From Desulfopila aestuarii DSM 18488 (GTDB lineage: Bacteria; Desulfobacterota; Desulfobulbia; Desulfobulbales; Desulfocapsaceae), in NCBI RefSeq assembly GCF_900143695.1, contig NZ_FRFE01000036.1:1-47702 (forward strand): a stretch of 47,702 nucleotides of DNA, in the 5' to 3' direction. The notes beneath the pieces are model-generated. The model saw only the letters and a program-made list of their open reading frames with translations, searched no databases and was not told the origin of the DNA. Position 1 is the first letter of the stretch. The number at the start of each line of letters is the position of its first letter. A program made the position numbers and the translations under genes. Positions 16,864 through 26,227 of this stretch are shown here, in pieces.

Positions 16864-18861
16864 TCAATCAGGCAGAACCTGGTAACTGGTGCCGGTAAAG
16901 AGGCCGACGATGGCCCAGCCGCCGCCCATGAGAAAGTCGCCGATAATAAGACCGATAAAAAAATACTGCAGTTTCCGGTATAGGTGGATTCCGCCATACC
17001 GCATACACAGTGCATTGCAGGCCCAGCCGATGAAAAAGCTTACCCAGAGTATACGCATGGCCGAACTGTACGCAGTGAGATAGCCAATAGGATGGATCGG
17101 CCACCAGTAAAGCCGGTGATAACAGACCACCAGCAACAGCATGACCAAGGCCCCCATCAGGGCGAAAGTATAAACCCAGTTGCCGGATTCTATGGGGGCG
17201 GACACCAGTCGCTGGATGTTTTCATATACACCGATTGTCGTCCGGTTGGCCCATTCCAGCTGCAATTCACGGATTCCGAAGCGGTAGCAAAGCACCATCA
17301 TTGACATCACCGAGGCGATGGTAGCGAGCAATATGGTTGCAACCATGCTGCCGAAAAGGAGACCGGCCGGCAGCTTGTTCTGGTGAATGCGTCGACCATG
17401 AACCAGCGAAGGCATAAGTGATTCGCGCAGATCGACAAAAAGCGTTTTCTGGCTCATGCCGGCCAGCAAGCCACTGGTGCCGACGAACATCTTGGTACCG
17501 AACAGGGCGATCATGCCGTCGATGGGGGCGGCTGTGAGGGTGAAATAGGCGAGGCCCCCCTGGCAGATGATGCGGGTGGCTACCAGCATGATCATATAGA
17601 AGGCGCCGACCAGCAAGATCGCTGTAGTAAAGGCCATTCCCTGCAGGACGTACCAGCCGATGAGAATGGTAAAGCCAGCCAGTGCTCCCCAGAAGGAGAT
17701 GCGCACGTCGAACCATTCGGAGTGACTTTCCGTTGCCGGCGCCAGAAAAAGGGACTGACGAACCACCATGATGAGATGTTGCCTGGCGAGCCAGACCAGA
17801 AAGAGAAAAAAGATGCCGTAGGCCCCGATCATCTGCATCTCTTCGGGCCGGGTGAGGGTCGGGCCGAAGGTTATGCCGAGCTCGGAGGCGGGAATTGCAT
17901 AGCCAAGGGTGTCGAGAATGCCGTATACCAGGCCGCCTGCCAGGAAAAAGAACCAGAAGGAAAAGGAGATTTGCCTGGACGTCAGAAAGGCAAAGCCGAT
18001 AAAGGCCGGGTAAAAGTAGAGCTTCAATTTCGCAAAACCGGCAAGAACTCCGCGGTCAGCCACATAGGAACCGGCTAAAAGCAGGGTTGGAATCGACGGA
18101 ACAGACGGATAGTAGAGACTCAGGCCGTTAATCAGATGGAGAAAGGCCGGTACGGCTATACCTACCAACAGGAAACGGTTGCAGAAGAACGAACCCGCCT
18201 CACCGTTATCCACTGCCTTGCTGATCATCTGGGGCACTTTTAATAACGGAAAGTTCATCCGTTCGTTGTGAATCCATTGGCGGGACAGGATGTTGACCAG
18301 AAAGATCATTACCAGATAACCGACCAGGATGAAGAATCCCCACATGGCCAACGGTGTCAACCAGGCTGACCATGGGATATTGGTCAGTACCTCGAACCAG
18401 CCCATGGTCCTGCCTCCGGCAATGCCCCGATAGAGCATCTCGATGGCTTCGGGATCGGATGGGCTGAGCGATGGGGGGAGCAGGGGTTGGAGTGTTTCGT
18501 TCCAGCGGTTACCAACGGTGGCATAGTGAGCCGGGGCGGTGATATTGATAAGGAAGGTTCGGGCGAGACCGGTGTAGGCGATACCGGAACCGATAACCAT
18601 CTCAATCCACACCACCAGCAGTTCAATACCGGAGAGAAAACCAAGCGGTTTGAAGATCTTGGCGAGGATCGTGATAAGGACAGTCAGAAGAAGAAAGATG
18701 ACAAATGGTGCTAACGGGAAATGGCCGCCGCCCAATGGAGTGGCCTGCAGGTAGATATTGTTATAGGGTGTGACAACGCAGATGCCGATCGCGAGGATGA
18801 TCCCGAGAAGCGGGGCCCGGAGCCGGATCAGGGGCGGTTGTTGCTGGCTGGATGTGCTCAT
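16864..18861 (-). CDS. Large polytopic membrane protein, DUF6785-like
   Basis: This 665-residue protein has about 14 membrane helices. The N-terminal part matches the DUF6785 pattern as I remember it: APLLGIILAIGICVVTPYNN, LQATPLGGGHFPLAPF, then VIGSGIAYTGLARTFL, an ATVGNRW loop and LPPSLSPSDPEAIEMLYRG ahead of IPWSAWLTPLAMWG. No enzymatic motif is visible. The family's role is unknown, but its overall shape is like that of the OPT-like protein next to it. Its start codon directly abuts the stop codon of the FtsX gene (no gap), indicating tight coupling. The two membrane proteins probably form one complex or act on one substrate. Confidence 0.75.
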   Translation of the reverse strand: MSTSSQQQPPLIRLRAPLLGIILAIGICVVTPYNNIYLQATPLGGGHFPLAPFVIFLLLTVLITILAKIFKPLGFLSGIELLVVWIEMVIGSGIAYTGLARTFLINITAPAHYATVGNRWNETLQPLLPPSLSPSDPEAIEMLYRGIAGGRTMGWFEVLTNIPWSAWLTPLAMWGFFILVGYLVMIFLVNILSRQWIHNERMNFPLLKVPQMISKAVDNGEAGSFFCNRFLLVGIAVPAFLHLINGLSLYYPSVPSIPTLLLAGSYVADRGVLAGFAKLKLYFYPAFIGFAFLTSRQISFSFWFFFLAGGLVYGILDTLGYAIPASELGITFGPTLTRPEEMQMIGAYGIFFLFLVWLARQHLIMVVRQSLFLAPATESHSEWFDVRISFWGALAGFTILIGWYVLQGMAFTTAILLVGAFYMIMLVATRIICQGGLAYFTLTAAPIDGMIALFGTKMFVGTSGLLAGMSQKTLFVDLRESLMPSLVHGRRIHQNKLPAGLLFGSMVATILLATIASVMSMMVLCYRFGIRELQLEWANRTTIGVYENIQRLVSAPIESGNWVYTFALMGALVMLLLVVCYHRLYWWPIHPIGYLTAYSSAMRILWVSFFIGWACNALCMRYGGIHLYRKLQYFFIGLIIGDFLMGGGWAIVGLFTGTSYQVLPD

Positions 18862-21800
18862 TTAGACGCCCTCCGGGTACATTTTTTCGGCAGCAAGGGC
18901 CCGAAAGTTTTCTCCAAGCTGTTTATGACTGGTATCATCAAGTGAGCGCCAGACGAGAAGCTGCTTGCGAAGATCGTGGAGAAAGATGGTATTGATTCGT
19001 TGCCAGACCACCGACTCACCGGATTTCCGTTGTAAGGTTGCTTTGATGGAGAGATAATTTTTTCCCTCAATGGCCGGGCAGAACTGGATGTCGACGGACT
19101 GCATTATTCCAAAGTCAAATGGTGCCAGCCAGACATTCGCCCGAAGATGCAGGCAGTGCAGGTCATGGGGCGAATCGCTCATTTGTATCATTTTGGCAAT
19201 CTCATCGACAGTGGCGCAACTGAAGACAATATCCACCGGGCCGGTGGAGAATATCCCCTGGGAGATATCCTGGTGGCCGGTGAAATAATCGTGGATAAAG
19301 CCGCCGATGGACTCGTGTTCATCGTATTTCATGAGAAAGGGCAGATTGACGGTAATGGTGTCGTTCACCGGCGCAGGCAGGGCGAAGGTCTGGTTGACAT
19401 CGGGGATGGCAATGCGGGCCGCCACCCGGGCAGGATAAATAACTGAGATCAAAACCACGAGAATAACCAGGACCATGGCAGCAACCCCAGCCATGGAGGA
19501 GTAGTTGACGGTGATGCCTTCCCACAGACTGGTCGCAGAAAAAAACGAGGCGGCGACCTGAGCGATGACATACCCGAGCACCACTGATATGACTGCCAGC
19601 GCCAAGGCCTCGGCGACAAAAAGAAAGGCAACATGGGAGGGGGCAAGGCCTACCGAGGTGTAGACACCGATCTCGCCTTTTCGTTCATAAACCGAGCTGA
19701 TCATGGTGTTCAGGACGATAAGGATGGAGATCAGCAAGGGAATGATGATATCCGGCACACCCTGGTAGTTGATGGTGTCACTGACATTATAGAGCCAGAC
19801 CCCATCAGGAGCACCGGAAAAGATTACCAGGCTGAATCGGTCGGTCAAAAGCGTGGCGATTTCTTTCAAGGTGTCGCTGTTTTCCGGCCGGACGGCGATA
19901 TTTTTCAGTGTGCCGCCGGCGGCCAGCAGGGTAGATGCCGGCACAATGGCCACTTGCGAGGCGGCTACATGGCGATAGCGGCTCTGGAAGGAGATGATCT
20001 CCTCACCCGATTCCTTGGCTTCCTGTTCTTCTTCACTAATATTGCTGCCAGCCTCTTCGGGAAAGGTTACAGGGGTGAGCGGTTCGCCATCCAGGTCCAC
20101 GGCCTTTTCCAGAAGCTCGGCACTAAAGGTCCCGACCACCTGGTAGACCTCGCCCCAGAGCTGAACTTCGCTATTGTTGCCGACGACCCGAAGGCGCGCT
20201 GCCATCTTTTCTTCAAGTAAAATAGCTTGCCTGTCTTCCTTCGTGAACCAACGGCCACTGGTGAGAACCGAATCCAGACCGGTGACATAGGGTTCATCCG
20301 GGCTTAAGCCGATCAGTCCTTGCAGCACTGCCTGGTTGTCGCCATTGGCTATCGGGGCCTGGATCGTCTGGGAGGGGTCGACGGCCTCCAACCAGACCCG
20401 TGGTGCCGGGTGTTCCAGTGCCTGCATGGAGTTGACAAGGATGTCCGTTGCCTGGGTCGGCAGGCTGGCCCAGTTCAGTTTCTTCAACAGCAAGCCGTGA
20501 TAGGGGGCGGTATCCTGGAACAGCAGCAGGTTCTGCTGTCGGCTCGACTTGATAGTGGTAAAGCTCATGATGGTGAAGGTGAGGATAATAAGTGTCGAGC
20601 AGGTGAGCAAGGTCCGCAGTCTTCGTCGCCTGAGATTGGAGACGCCCAGGAAAAAGGCGGCGACAAAGGCCTTCCAGCGGCTGATCTCCTCTGGCCGTTT
20701 ATGGGTGGCGCGGCGTTGCAGCAGCGCCATTTCTTCTTCGAAGCGAAAGAAAATTATGAGTGTCACCATCAGTGACAGGCCGATAATGAAAAAGGCCAGG
20801 ATGACCACCATGGGGCTGTAAGTGAGCTGGAAGGCGGGGTGGACTTGGTAGATGATAGCGATCAGCAGGGCCAGAATCATGGCAAAGCCGATGATGCGCT
20901 TGTAAATGGTTGTGAAATTGAAGAGAAAGCGTTCCATGCAAAAGGCAAAAGGCACGAACAGGGCGATATAAAACAACACCCCGAACAGGACATCCTTCTG
21001 TGTTTTTTCCACCTGAACATAGACCCGGCTGGCCAGGGCCAGAGATTCAGCGGCAGCCTCACGGGCTTCGGCATAGTTGAGATCCCTGTACCCTTCGTTG
21101 CTTTTCTTGAGTGCGGCAAGGCCGCGCTGCTGCAGATTGTCGATCTTTTCGTCGAAAATGCCGTGTGACTGGAGGTTGTTGATCCGCGGGGTGAGCAGAG
21201 TCCAGGCATCATTGGCGGCGTGAAAGGCGCTGTGGTAGATGGCGGGTGAATCATCCACCGGATAACCAGTCCCCATTGGATCTTCTGGAGTAGCGTTGGT
21301 GAGCAGCATTTTCCGGGTGAGGACGGTATCGGAGAGGGTCATCTTCATCAGTGCACCCGGCTCCATATAGACCGAAGTGATGATGGAGTCCCTGGTGTCT
21401 ATCCGGCTGTACCAGTAATGCTGGGGTGGGGCGTCGCGGCGGCCGTCGAAGAGATCGAGCTTTGTCATGTAGTTGAAGCTGCGCGGCTCAAGCAGATCGA
21501 AAACGGTGGTTTCATGGCAGTTGAACATCACCAGGTCGGTCTTCATCGATTTCCGCAGCATCTTCAACCGGTAGTTATCCTTGCCGGTTTCTTTCTTGTC
21601 GATGGCCCAGATGACCTTACCGGTGGTCTCGTCAAAGCGGTAGCCCTCAATAATCAGCTTGTCGAGCACGTTCTTCTTGTCGGCGATTCCGCGGATGGTA
21701 AAGGTGCCCCGGTGGTCCACCTTGGCGTAAAAGCGGTTCAGCCCCTGATAAGCGAGAATGGTGGTGCCGGTAGCCGGATAGTCGGCGAATAGCTCCCCCT

Positions 21801-23661
21801 GCAATAGCAGGTTGGTCCTGGCTGAGGCGGTGGAGAACCCGTCACGGGGGAGATTGTCGGTACTAAGAGCAGACGCCTCGGTGATACCGCGCACCAGGTC
21901 ACCGACAAGCTGGGCCTGCTGCTGAGCGTTTTCCCAATCCACTTCCTCAACCCGATCCCAGGGGGTACCCCAGAGCGCTCGACTGTCGCTGGTGGTCGCA
22001 AGACTGATACCGAGCATACCGGCCAGTGAGCTGATTTCTCCGCCAAGTTGTGGCTGATCGAGAAACCAGGACTCCCAGCTGCGCATTCTGGTGGGGCGGA
22101 GGGTGTCCTTATATCGATTGCGCTCAATTGACGATTCGGCGGCTTCGGCCATCACATCGGCAATGGTGCTATAGATGCCTGTCCGGTTGATGGTCGGTTT
22201 GAGGTTATAGAGGTAACCACGATGAAAACCGCCCACTCCGTCGCCATGACTGGAAAGATGGAGGCTGACAACTGCGGCGATGTTGTAGTTTCTGGCCGCA
22301 AGACGAAAGGAATTGGCACTTTTTAAAGCTTTGAACTGGCGTTCAAGTTCGGCAAGCTGTATCTCGCTTTCCGTCAGAGCTTCCGGGATGAGCTTTTGCA
22401 GCAGTTCGACTTCTTCCGCTGGGAGGTTGTGGTAGTTCTCGGCCCAGCTCAGTCGCCTGAGAGCAAATCGCGCTGCCGAGGTCTCTGCGATTTTGGCTTT
22501 GATCTCCTCGGTAACACCGGCCATGCGCAGCTGAATAAGTTCTCGGGAGATAGTGTCTATGGCAAATTTCAGTGGTTTACTGATAACTTTTGCAATTGCC
22601 CGGTCCTGTTTGATATCAGTAGTCAGAGGAAAGCTCAGGTTACGGAGTATGTTGATGTTTTCCCTTATGTCCTTGATGTCATGCTGCAGATCACGGCGCA
22701 TATCGCGCAGCTCTTTCGATCGTTCGTTAAGGCTCCAGATCATCTCCCGCATGCCGGCCAGGGTCTGAGCATGGCCACTGGAGGCGACCAGCAGAACGGA
22801 GCGTTTGGGTGGGTTCTTGGTGAGTGTTTCGGCGATCTCCAGGAGTGTGGCGACAGATACTGCCGCGTCAGCTCCTGGTGCCAGACCGGCGACAAACTCC
22901 TCAGAGTCAAAGAAGGCCTCAAGAATCACCACTTCTTCTTTCAGCTTGTCGTCATTGCCGGGGATGGTGGTGTAAATATTTCTGGCCAGCACTTCATTCC
23001 AACTGACTGCAGCCTGCAGCGCTACGTTTTGGGCCAGCAAGGTACCGGGTTTGTCCTTATCTATGGCAAACAGGGTGCTTGATTCAGTTTCGTCTATCCA
23101 GAAACAGGGGAATTGCAGCGGCGAGAGTTCGTGCTTTTCTGTAAAGAAATATTTAGAGCGTGAGGTACCACGATCCAGGTAGATAAGGGCTTTGGCCCCG
23201 AGGCTGGCAAGCACCTGCCAGTTGCGGCCGGAATCGAATTCCATCACGACGATTGAGCCGGCAATGGGCACACCTTTTAGTTCCGTTAGTGAGCCTGAGC
23301 CGACATAATAGAGTGGTCCCTGAAGGACGCCGTTTGTTGTTCCCGGCGTGATGGCGTTATAGAGAAAGGGGCGCAACTGTCTGGTCGCGCCGTTTATGGT
23401 GATACTTGCCTCACGGACTTTTCGGACCGGTACGGTATAATAATGACTGGCTGGTTCGAGTCCCAACTGCTCGAATTTCTCTTCGATATATTCTGCTGCT
23501 TGTTCGTAGCCCTCGGAACCGGTGGCACGACTATCGTAACTCGCCAGTTCGCGGATGGTGTCCTCAAAGAGTGTCCCATGCTGAGCGTACACATTGCTGT
23601 GCTGGCCAACAGCGAAAAAGGTCAGCAGCAGGAGTGCGATGAGGCGGGAAGAAGCGTTCAT
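18862..23661 (-). CDS. Giant FtsX-type permease fused to an inactive M28-peptidase-like domain
   Basis: This 1599-residue protein has a signal peptide (1-26), a large extracytoplasmic region (27 to about 920) that begins as an M28 aminopeptidase with PA insert, a beta-sandwich near 630-710, three membrane helices (about 925-1010), and then an FtsX/MacB permease (helix at about 1045, periplasmic domain, three helices at about 1290-1440). About 160 more residues follow. The M28 zinc site is gone: by alignment with Aeromonas aminopeptidase the ligand His is Phe250, the bridging Asp is Ala266, and the Glu-Glu pair is His297-Ala298. The domain is therefore probably a binding or structural module. 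It pairs with the ATPase encoded 37 bases upstream. ATP-driven movement in the cytoplasm would pull on the periplasmic domain, as in MacB and LolCDE. Confidence 0.88.
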   Translation of the reverse strand: MNASSRLIALLLLTFFAVGQHSNVYAQHGTLFEDTIRELASYDSRATGSEGYEQAAEYIEEKFEQLGLEPASHYYTVPVRKVREASITINGATRQLRPFLYNAITPGTTNGVLQGPLYYVGSGSLTELKGVPIAGSIVVMEFDSGRNWQVLASLGAKALIYLDRGTSRSKYFFTEKHELSPLQFPCFWIDETESSTLFAIDKDKPGTLLAQNVALQAAVSWNEVLARNIYTTIPGNDDKLKEEVVILEAFFDSEEFVAGLAPGADAAVSVATLLEIAETLTKNPPKRSVLLVASSGHAQTLAGMREMIWSLNERSKELRDMRRDLQHDIKDIRENINILRNLSFPLTTDIKQDRAIAKVISKPLKFAIDTISRELIQLRMAGVTEEIKAKIAETSAARFALRRLSWAENYHNLPAEEVELLQKLIPEALTESEIQLAELERQFKALKSANSFRLAARNYNIAAVVSLHLSSHGDGVGGFHRGYLYNLKPTINRTGIYSTIADVMAEAAESSIERNRYKDTLRPTRMRSWESWFLDQPQLGGEISSLAGMLGISLATTSDSRALWGTPWDRVEEVDWENAQQQAQLVGDLVRGITEASALSTDNLPRDGFSTASARTNLLLQGELFADYPATGTTILAYQGLNRFYAKVDHRGTFTIRGIADKKNVLDKLIIEGYRFDETTGKVIWAIDKKETGKDNYRLKMLRKSMKTDLVMFNCHETTVFDLLEPRSFNYMTKLDLFDGRRDAPPQHYWYSRIDTRDSIITSVYMEPGALMKMTLSDTVLTRKMLLTNATPEDPMGTGYPVDDSPAIYHSAFHAANDAWTLLTPRINNLQSHGIFDEKIDNLQQRGLAALKKSNEGYRDLNYAEAREAAAESLALASRVYVQVEKTQKDVLFGVLFYIALFVPFAFCMERFLFNFTTIYKRIIGFAMILALLIAIIYQVHPAFQLTYSPMVVILAFFIIGLSLMVTLIIFFRFEEEMALLQRRATHKRPEEISRWKAFVAAFFLGVSNLRRRRLRTLLTCSTLIILTFTIMSFTTIKSSRQQNLLLFQDTAPYHGLLLKKLNWASLPTQATDILVNSMQALEHPAPRVWLEAVDPSQTIQAPIANGDNQAVLQGLIGLSPDEPYVTGLDSVLTSGRWFTKEDRQAILLEEKMAARLRVVGNNSEVQLWGEVYQVVGTFSAELLEKAVDLDGEPLTPVTFPEEAGSNISEEEQEAKESGEEIISFQSRYRHVAASQVAIVPASTLLAAGGTLKNIAVRPENSDTLKEIATLLTDRFSLVIFSGAPDGVWLYNVSDTINYQGVPDIIIPLLISILIVLNTMISSVYERKGEIGVYTSVGLAPSHVAFLFVAEALALAVISVVLGYVIAQVAASFFSATSLWEGITVNYSSMAGVAAMVLVILVVLISVIYPARVAARIAIPDVNQTFALPAPVNDTITVNLPFLMKYDEHESIGGFIHDYFTGHQDISQGIFSTGPVDIVFSCATVDEIAKMIQMSDSPHDLHCLHLRANVWLAPFDFGIMQSVDIQFCPAIEGKNYLSIKATLQRKSGESVVWQRINTIFLHDLRKQLLVWRSLDDTSHKQLGENFRALAAEKMYPEGV

Positions 23662-23698
23662 GCTGTTTTCCGGTTACTGGTTGAGAGAGCAATTGCTA

Positions 23699-24442
23699 TC
23701 ATGGCTCAGCCTCCACAGTGCCGAGGCCTCCGGTCCTGATCTCAAGTTCCGAGCGTTCCTGAATCTTGTCCACCCGGCCGTCCCGGATCCAGACTACCTG
23801 ATCGGAGACATTCAGCATTTTGTAGTCATGGGTTGCCGATATGACGGTTACCCCATAGGAGCTGCTCAGGGTTTTGAGCAGTTGGATGATATCCTCACCG
23901 GTCTTGAGGTCGAGATTGCCGGTGGGTTCATCGGCCAGGATAATGGCCGGATTGTTGGCCAGCGCCCTTGCAACCGCCACTCGCTGTTGCTGTCCACCGG
24001 AAAGCTCAGAAGGGCGGTGAGAGTGACGGCCTTCCAGGCCCACCAGTTGCAGTAACTCCATACCGCGCTCAAGGCTTTCATCGTGGGAGACCCCGGCAAA
24101 GGTCATGGGGATGGTCACATTTTCAAGGGCGGTCATGACCGGGATGAGGTTAAAGGTCTGGAAGATATAGCCAATTTTCCGGCACCTGAGCCAGGCGAGT
24201 TCATATGCGTCGAGTTGGGCGATGTCCACCTCGTCGATGAAAACTTTGCCGCTTGTGGGTTTATCCAGGCCGCCGATCATGTTGAAAAGGGTTGACTTGC
24301 CGGAGCCGGATGGTCCCATGATCGAAATATATTTACCGGTTTCAATCGTCAGATCGATGCCTTTCAGCACTTCGACCACGATTTTGCCAAGATCGAAATG
24401 CTTGGTGACATCGGTAACACGAACGATATGTTTTTCCGCCAT
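23699..24442 (-). CDS. ABC ATPase of MacB/LolD type
   Basis: This 247-residue cytosolic subunit carries Walker [11 protein letters not shown]-loop [16 protein letters not shown], signature [15 protein letters not shown], Walker [12 protein letters not shown] and H-loop His (SATHDYKML), all as in LolD/MacB/FtsE. It powers type VII (mechanotransmission) transporters that work on envelope substrates from the periplasmic side. The two FtsX-type permeases on either side of it (24508-25158 and 18862-23661) are its natural partners. It starts 65 bases after the small permease and ends 37 bases before the giant one. Confidence 0.93.
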   Translation of the reverse strand: MAEKHIVRVTDVTKHFDLGKIVVEVLKGIDLTIETGKYISIMGPSGSGKSTLFNMIGGLDKPTSGKVFIDEVDIAQLDAYELAWLRCRKIGYIFQTFNLIPVMTALENVTIPMTFAGVSHDESLERGMELLQLVGLEGRHSHRPSELSGGQQQRVAVARALANNPAIILADEPTGNLDLKTGEDIIQLLKTLSSSYGVTVISATHDYKMLNVSDQVVWIRDGRVDKIQERSELEIRTGGLGTVEAEP

Positions 24443-24507
24443 AGTGGCTCCCTGTTATGGAGTCTGCCCGGGGTGATAAGAATTAGCAGGCAGGGGATTC
24501 TGTTGTT

Positions 24508-25158
24508 TTACTGATCGACCCGCATAGCCTCTACCGGCTGCATTCTGGCAGCCAGAAGCGCGGGGTAGAGAACACCGAGAAGGCTGAGGCCGGTACCGGT
24601 CGCGATAGCCCAGGCCGCGGAGATCATGATCTCCTGAAAGGGGTATATCCCGAAAATATCAAGACCGAACCGGATCGTCCCCGAAAATGTCGCTGCCAGA
24701 ATACCGGCCAGCATCCCGGCAAAAGAGCCGGTCAGCCCCTGCATCGCTGCTTCGAGAACGAAGAGGCGAACGATATAGCGGTCCAGCGCTCCAAGGCATT
24801 TGAGAGTACCGATTTCACGAAACCGCTCTGTTACCGACATGAGCTGGGCGTTGATAATACCGACCACACAGACCAGCAGTGAGAGAAAGACGATCCATCG
24901 CTGTTTCGCGGTGGCGGCAAGGCTGGTGTCTCCGGGTGCAACGTCATAGCCGGCGGAGATGAGTTTCTGGCCAAGAACCGGATCTCCGGTACTGAGCAAT
25001 GCCTGGGCCAGATCGTTGCCCACCAGGATGTAGCAGAGAAAGGCCACCGCCAGAACCAGGCTCATGGTGGTGATGAGCGAACGGAAGAAGCGTACCTTGA
25101 TCGACTGGTATGCCATCTGGACCGATTTGCCCATGGGCAGTGCCACGAGACGCCGCAT
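24508..25158 (-). CDS. Short FtsX-type permease
   Basis: This 216-residue membrane protein has four hydrophobic segments, near residues 30-50, 88-105, 135-160 and 175-200. The second and third lie around VMSVTERFREIGTLKCLGA-like residues, the characteristic coupling region of FtsX/MacB permeases (LMSVTERFREIGTLKCLGA here). The ending LLAARMQPVEAMRVDQ is also typical. The usual large periplasmic domain is reduced to about 40 residues, so it is a stripped-down half of the pair whose large half is the M28-fused permease. It is the first gene of the run. AGGGAGGA stands just before the ATG, and a clear promoter lies about 105 bases upstream. Confidence 0.85.
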   Translation of the reverse strand: MRRLVALPMGKSVQMAYQSIKVRFFRSLITTMSLVLAVAFLCYILVGNDLAQALLSTGDPVLGQKLISAGYDVAPGDTSLAATAKQRWIVFLSLLVCVVGIINAQLMSVTERFREIGTLKCLGALDRYIVRLFVLEAAMQGLTGSFAGMLAGILAATFSGTIRFGLDIFGIYPFQEIMISAAWAIATGTGLSLLGVLYPALLAARMQPVEAMRVDQ

Positions 25159-25261
25159 GTGTCCTCCCTACCTGATGGGTGCTGATCGTTTATTACCTCA
25201 TAAGTCATTTGGTAGACTGTGAGGGATTTGATGCTCTGAATCTAAAGAAAATATTAGCTAA

Positions 25262-25290
25262 ATCTTAATTTTAGCAGCTATCAATGTCAA
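25262..25290 (-). promoter_or_regulatory. Sigma70-type promoter of the ten-gene run
   Basis: TTGACA (25285-25290) and TAAGAT (25262-25267) are separated by exactly 17 bases on the minus strand, inside the only large gap (280 bases) before the operon. The 5' leader to the ATG at 25158 would be about 95 bases. The spacing and perfect -35 make it a strong candidate. Confidence 0.75.
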
Positions 25291-25438
25291 TGGTGCTGAT
25301 CGGAAATTGAGAAAAATTCTCCCGGAAGAAGCTTATAAATCCTGTGACAGAAAGGTGGGCGGGGCAGAAACGGTCATCACGCAAAATGTGATGCGATACG
25401 GTAACTGTAGAAGATGAGAAGAAAGGTGGGAATTTCGC

Positions 25439-26227
25439 CTACACTAATTCTTCAAATCTTCGCGGAGCAATCTTTTGCTGGCGGGCCAGGTGGCTCATCA
25501 GCAGATCAAGAAACAGAAACGCGTTGTTATTCATGCGCTGGTGGTGGAGCATGATTCCACATCGGCCAGAGGCAATGCTGTTTTCGAGTTCTCGGAGCAT
25601 GTTCTGCAGGCTCTCTTCCGACGTGAGTTCTTTTCTGGTGTGCAGATCGACATTGACTTGGAAATCAGGCAGAATGTGTGAGAGATCCGGACGGGCACCA
25701 ATGGAACGTGATATAGCGGCAAAGCCAAGCTCGCCAAGAGCTTCGGCCGTTTCAACGCTGCAGCGATTCCAGGGGGGGGTGAAATAGGGTGAAAGGCTCT
25801 CGCCCATGATGTAACGCAACCGCTCCTGGCCTTTCAGAAGTTCACCCTTGACTATAGCCTTCTTCCTGGCAGGGCCGAATTCCTGTTTTTTGCCGGTGGG
25901 TTCAAAATTTTTGTGCAGTCGGCCATGCTGGTGCCAGCACCAGAGGGCGTCGTCAGTCCCGGTGATATTGCGGATATCGGCAAATCGTTTTTGGGTGAGC
26001 CAGCAGGGTACGACTGCAAGGCAGAGCGGCATCTGGTGGCGCTGAAAGAGCAGAATCAACTGGTGAAAGAGTCTCGACGCCACTCCGATATCATCTGCGC
26101 GAAAAAAGAGCTCGATCGGTTCTGTTCCATGGTATGCATCGCAGCCCCGATCGATACTGGCACCCAGTTGTTCGGAAAGGCGAGGGATAGATCGATGGTA
26201 GAGTACCGTAGGGCGATAATGCATCAA
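25439..26227 (-). CDS. Polysaccharide-deacetylase-like protein
   Basis: This 262-residue protein has a NodB-like fold signature: FFRADDIG (metal Asp) near residue 40, WCWHQHGRLH (HxxxH-like metal site) near 96, PYFTPPWNRC near 146 and a closing IMLHHQRMN. It would remove acetyl groups from an amino sugar in a glycan or a lipid-linked intermediate. No signal peptide is seen, so it acts in the cytoplasm, perhaps on a lipid-linked precursor. Its start is adjacent to the stop of the glycosyltransferase gene at 26228. It is the last gene of a five-gene glycan operon. Confidence 0.8.
   Translation of the reverse strand: MMHYRPTVLYHRSIPRLSEQLGASIDRGCDAYHGTEPIELFFRADDIGVASRLFHQLILLFQRHQMPLCLAVVPCWLTQKRFADIRNITGTDDALWCWHQHGRLHKNFEPTGKKQEFGPARKKAIVKGELLKGQERLRYIMGESLSPYFTPPWNRCSVETAEALGELGFAAISRSIGARPDLSHILPDFQVNVDLHTRKELTSEESLQNMLRELENSIASGRCGIMLHHQRMNNNAFLFLDLLMSHLARQQKIAPRRFEELV

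Noticed and set aside
25375-25393. CATCAC/GTGATG inverted repeat as a Crp/FNR-like operator
   Set aside because: Half-sites point outward (TCAC...GTGA) instead of the TGTGA...TCACA form, and it is too far upstream of the promoter to decide.
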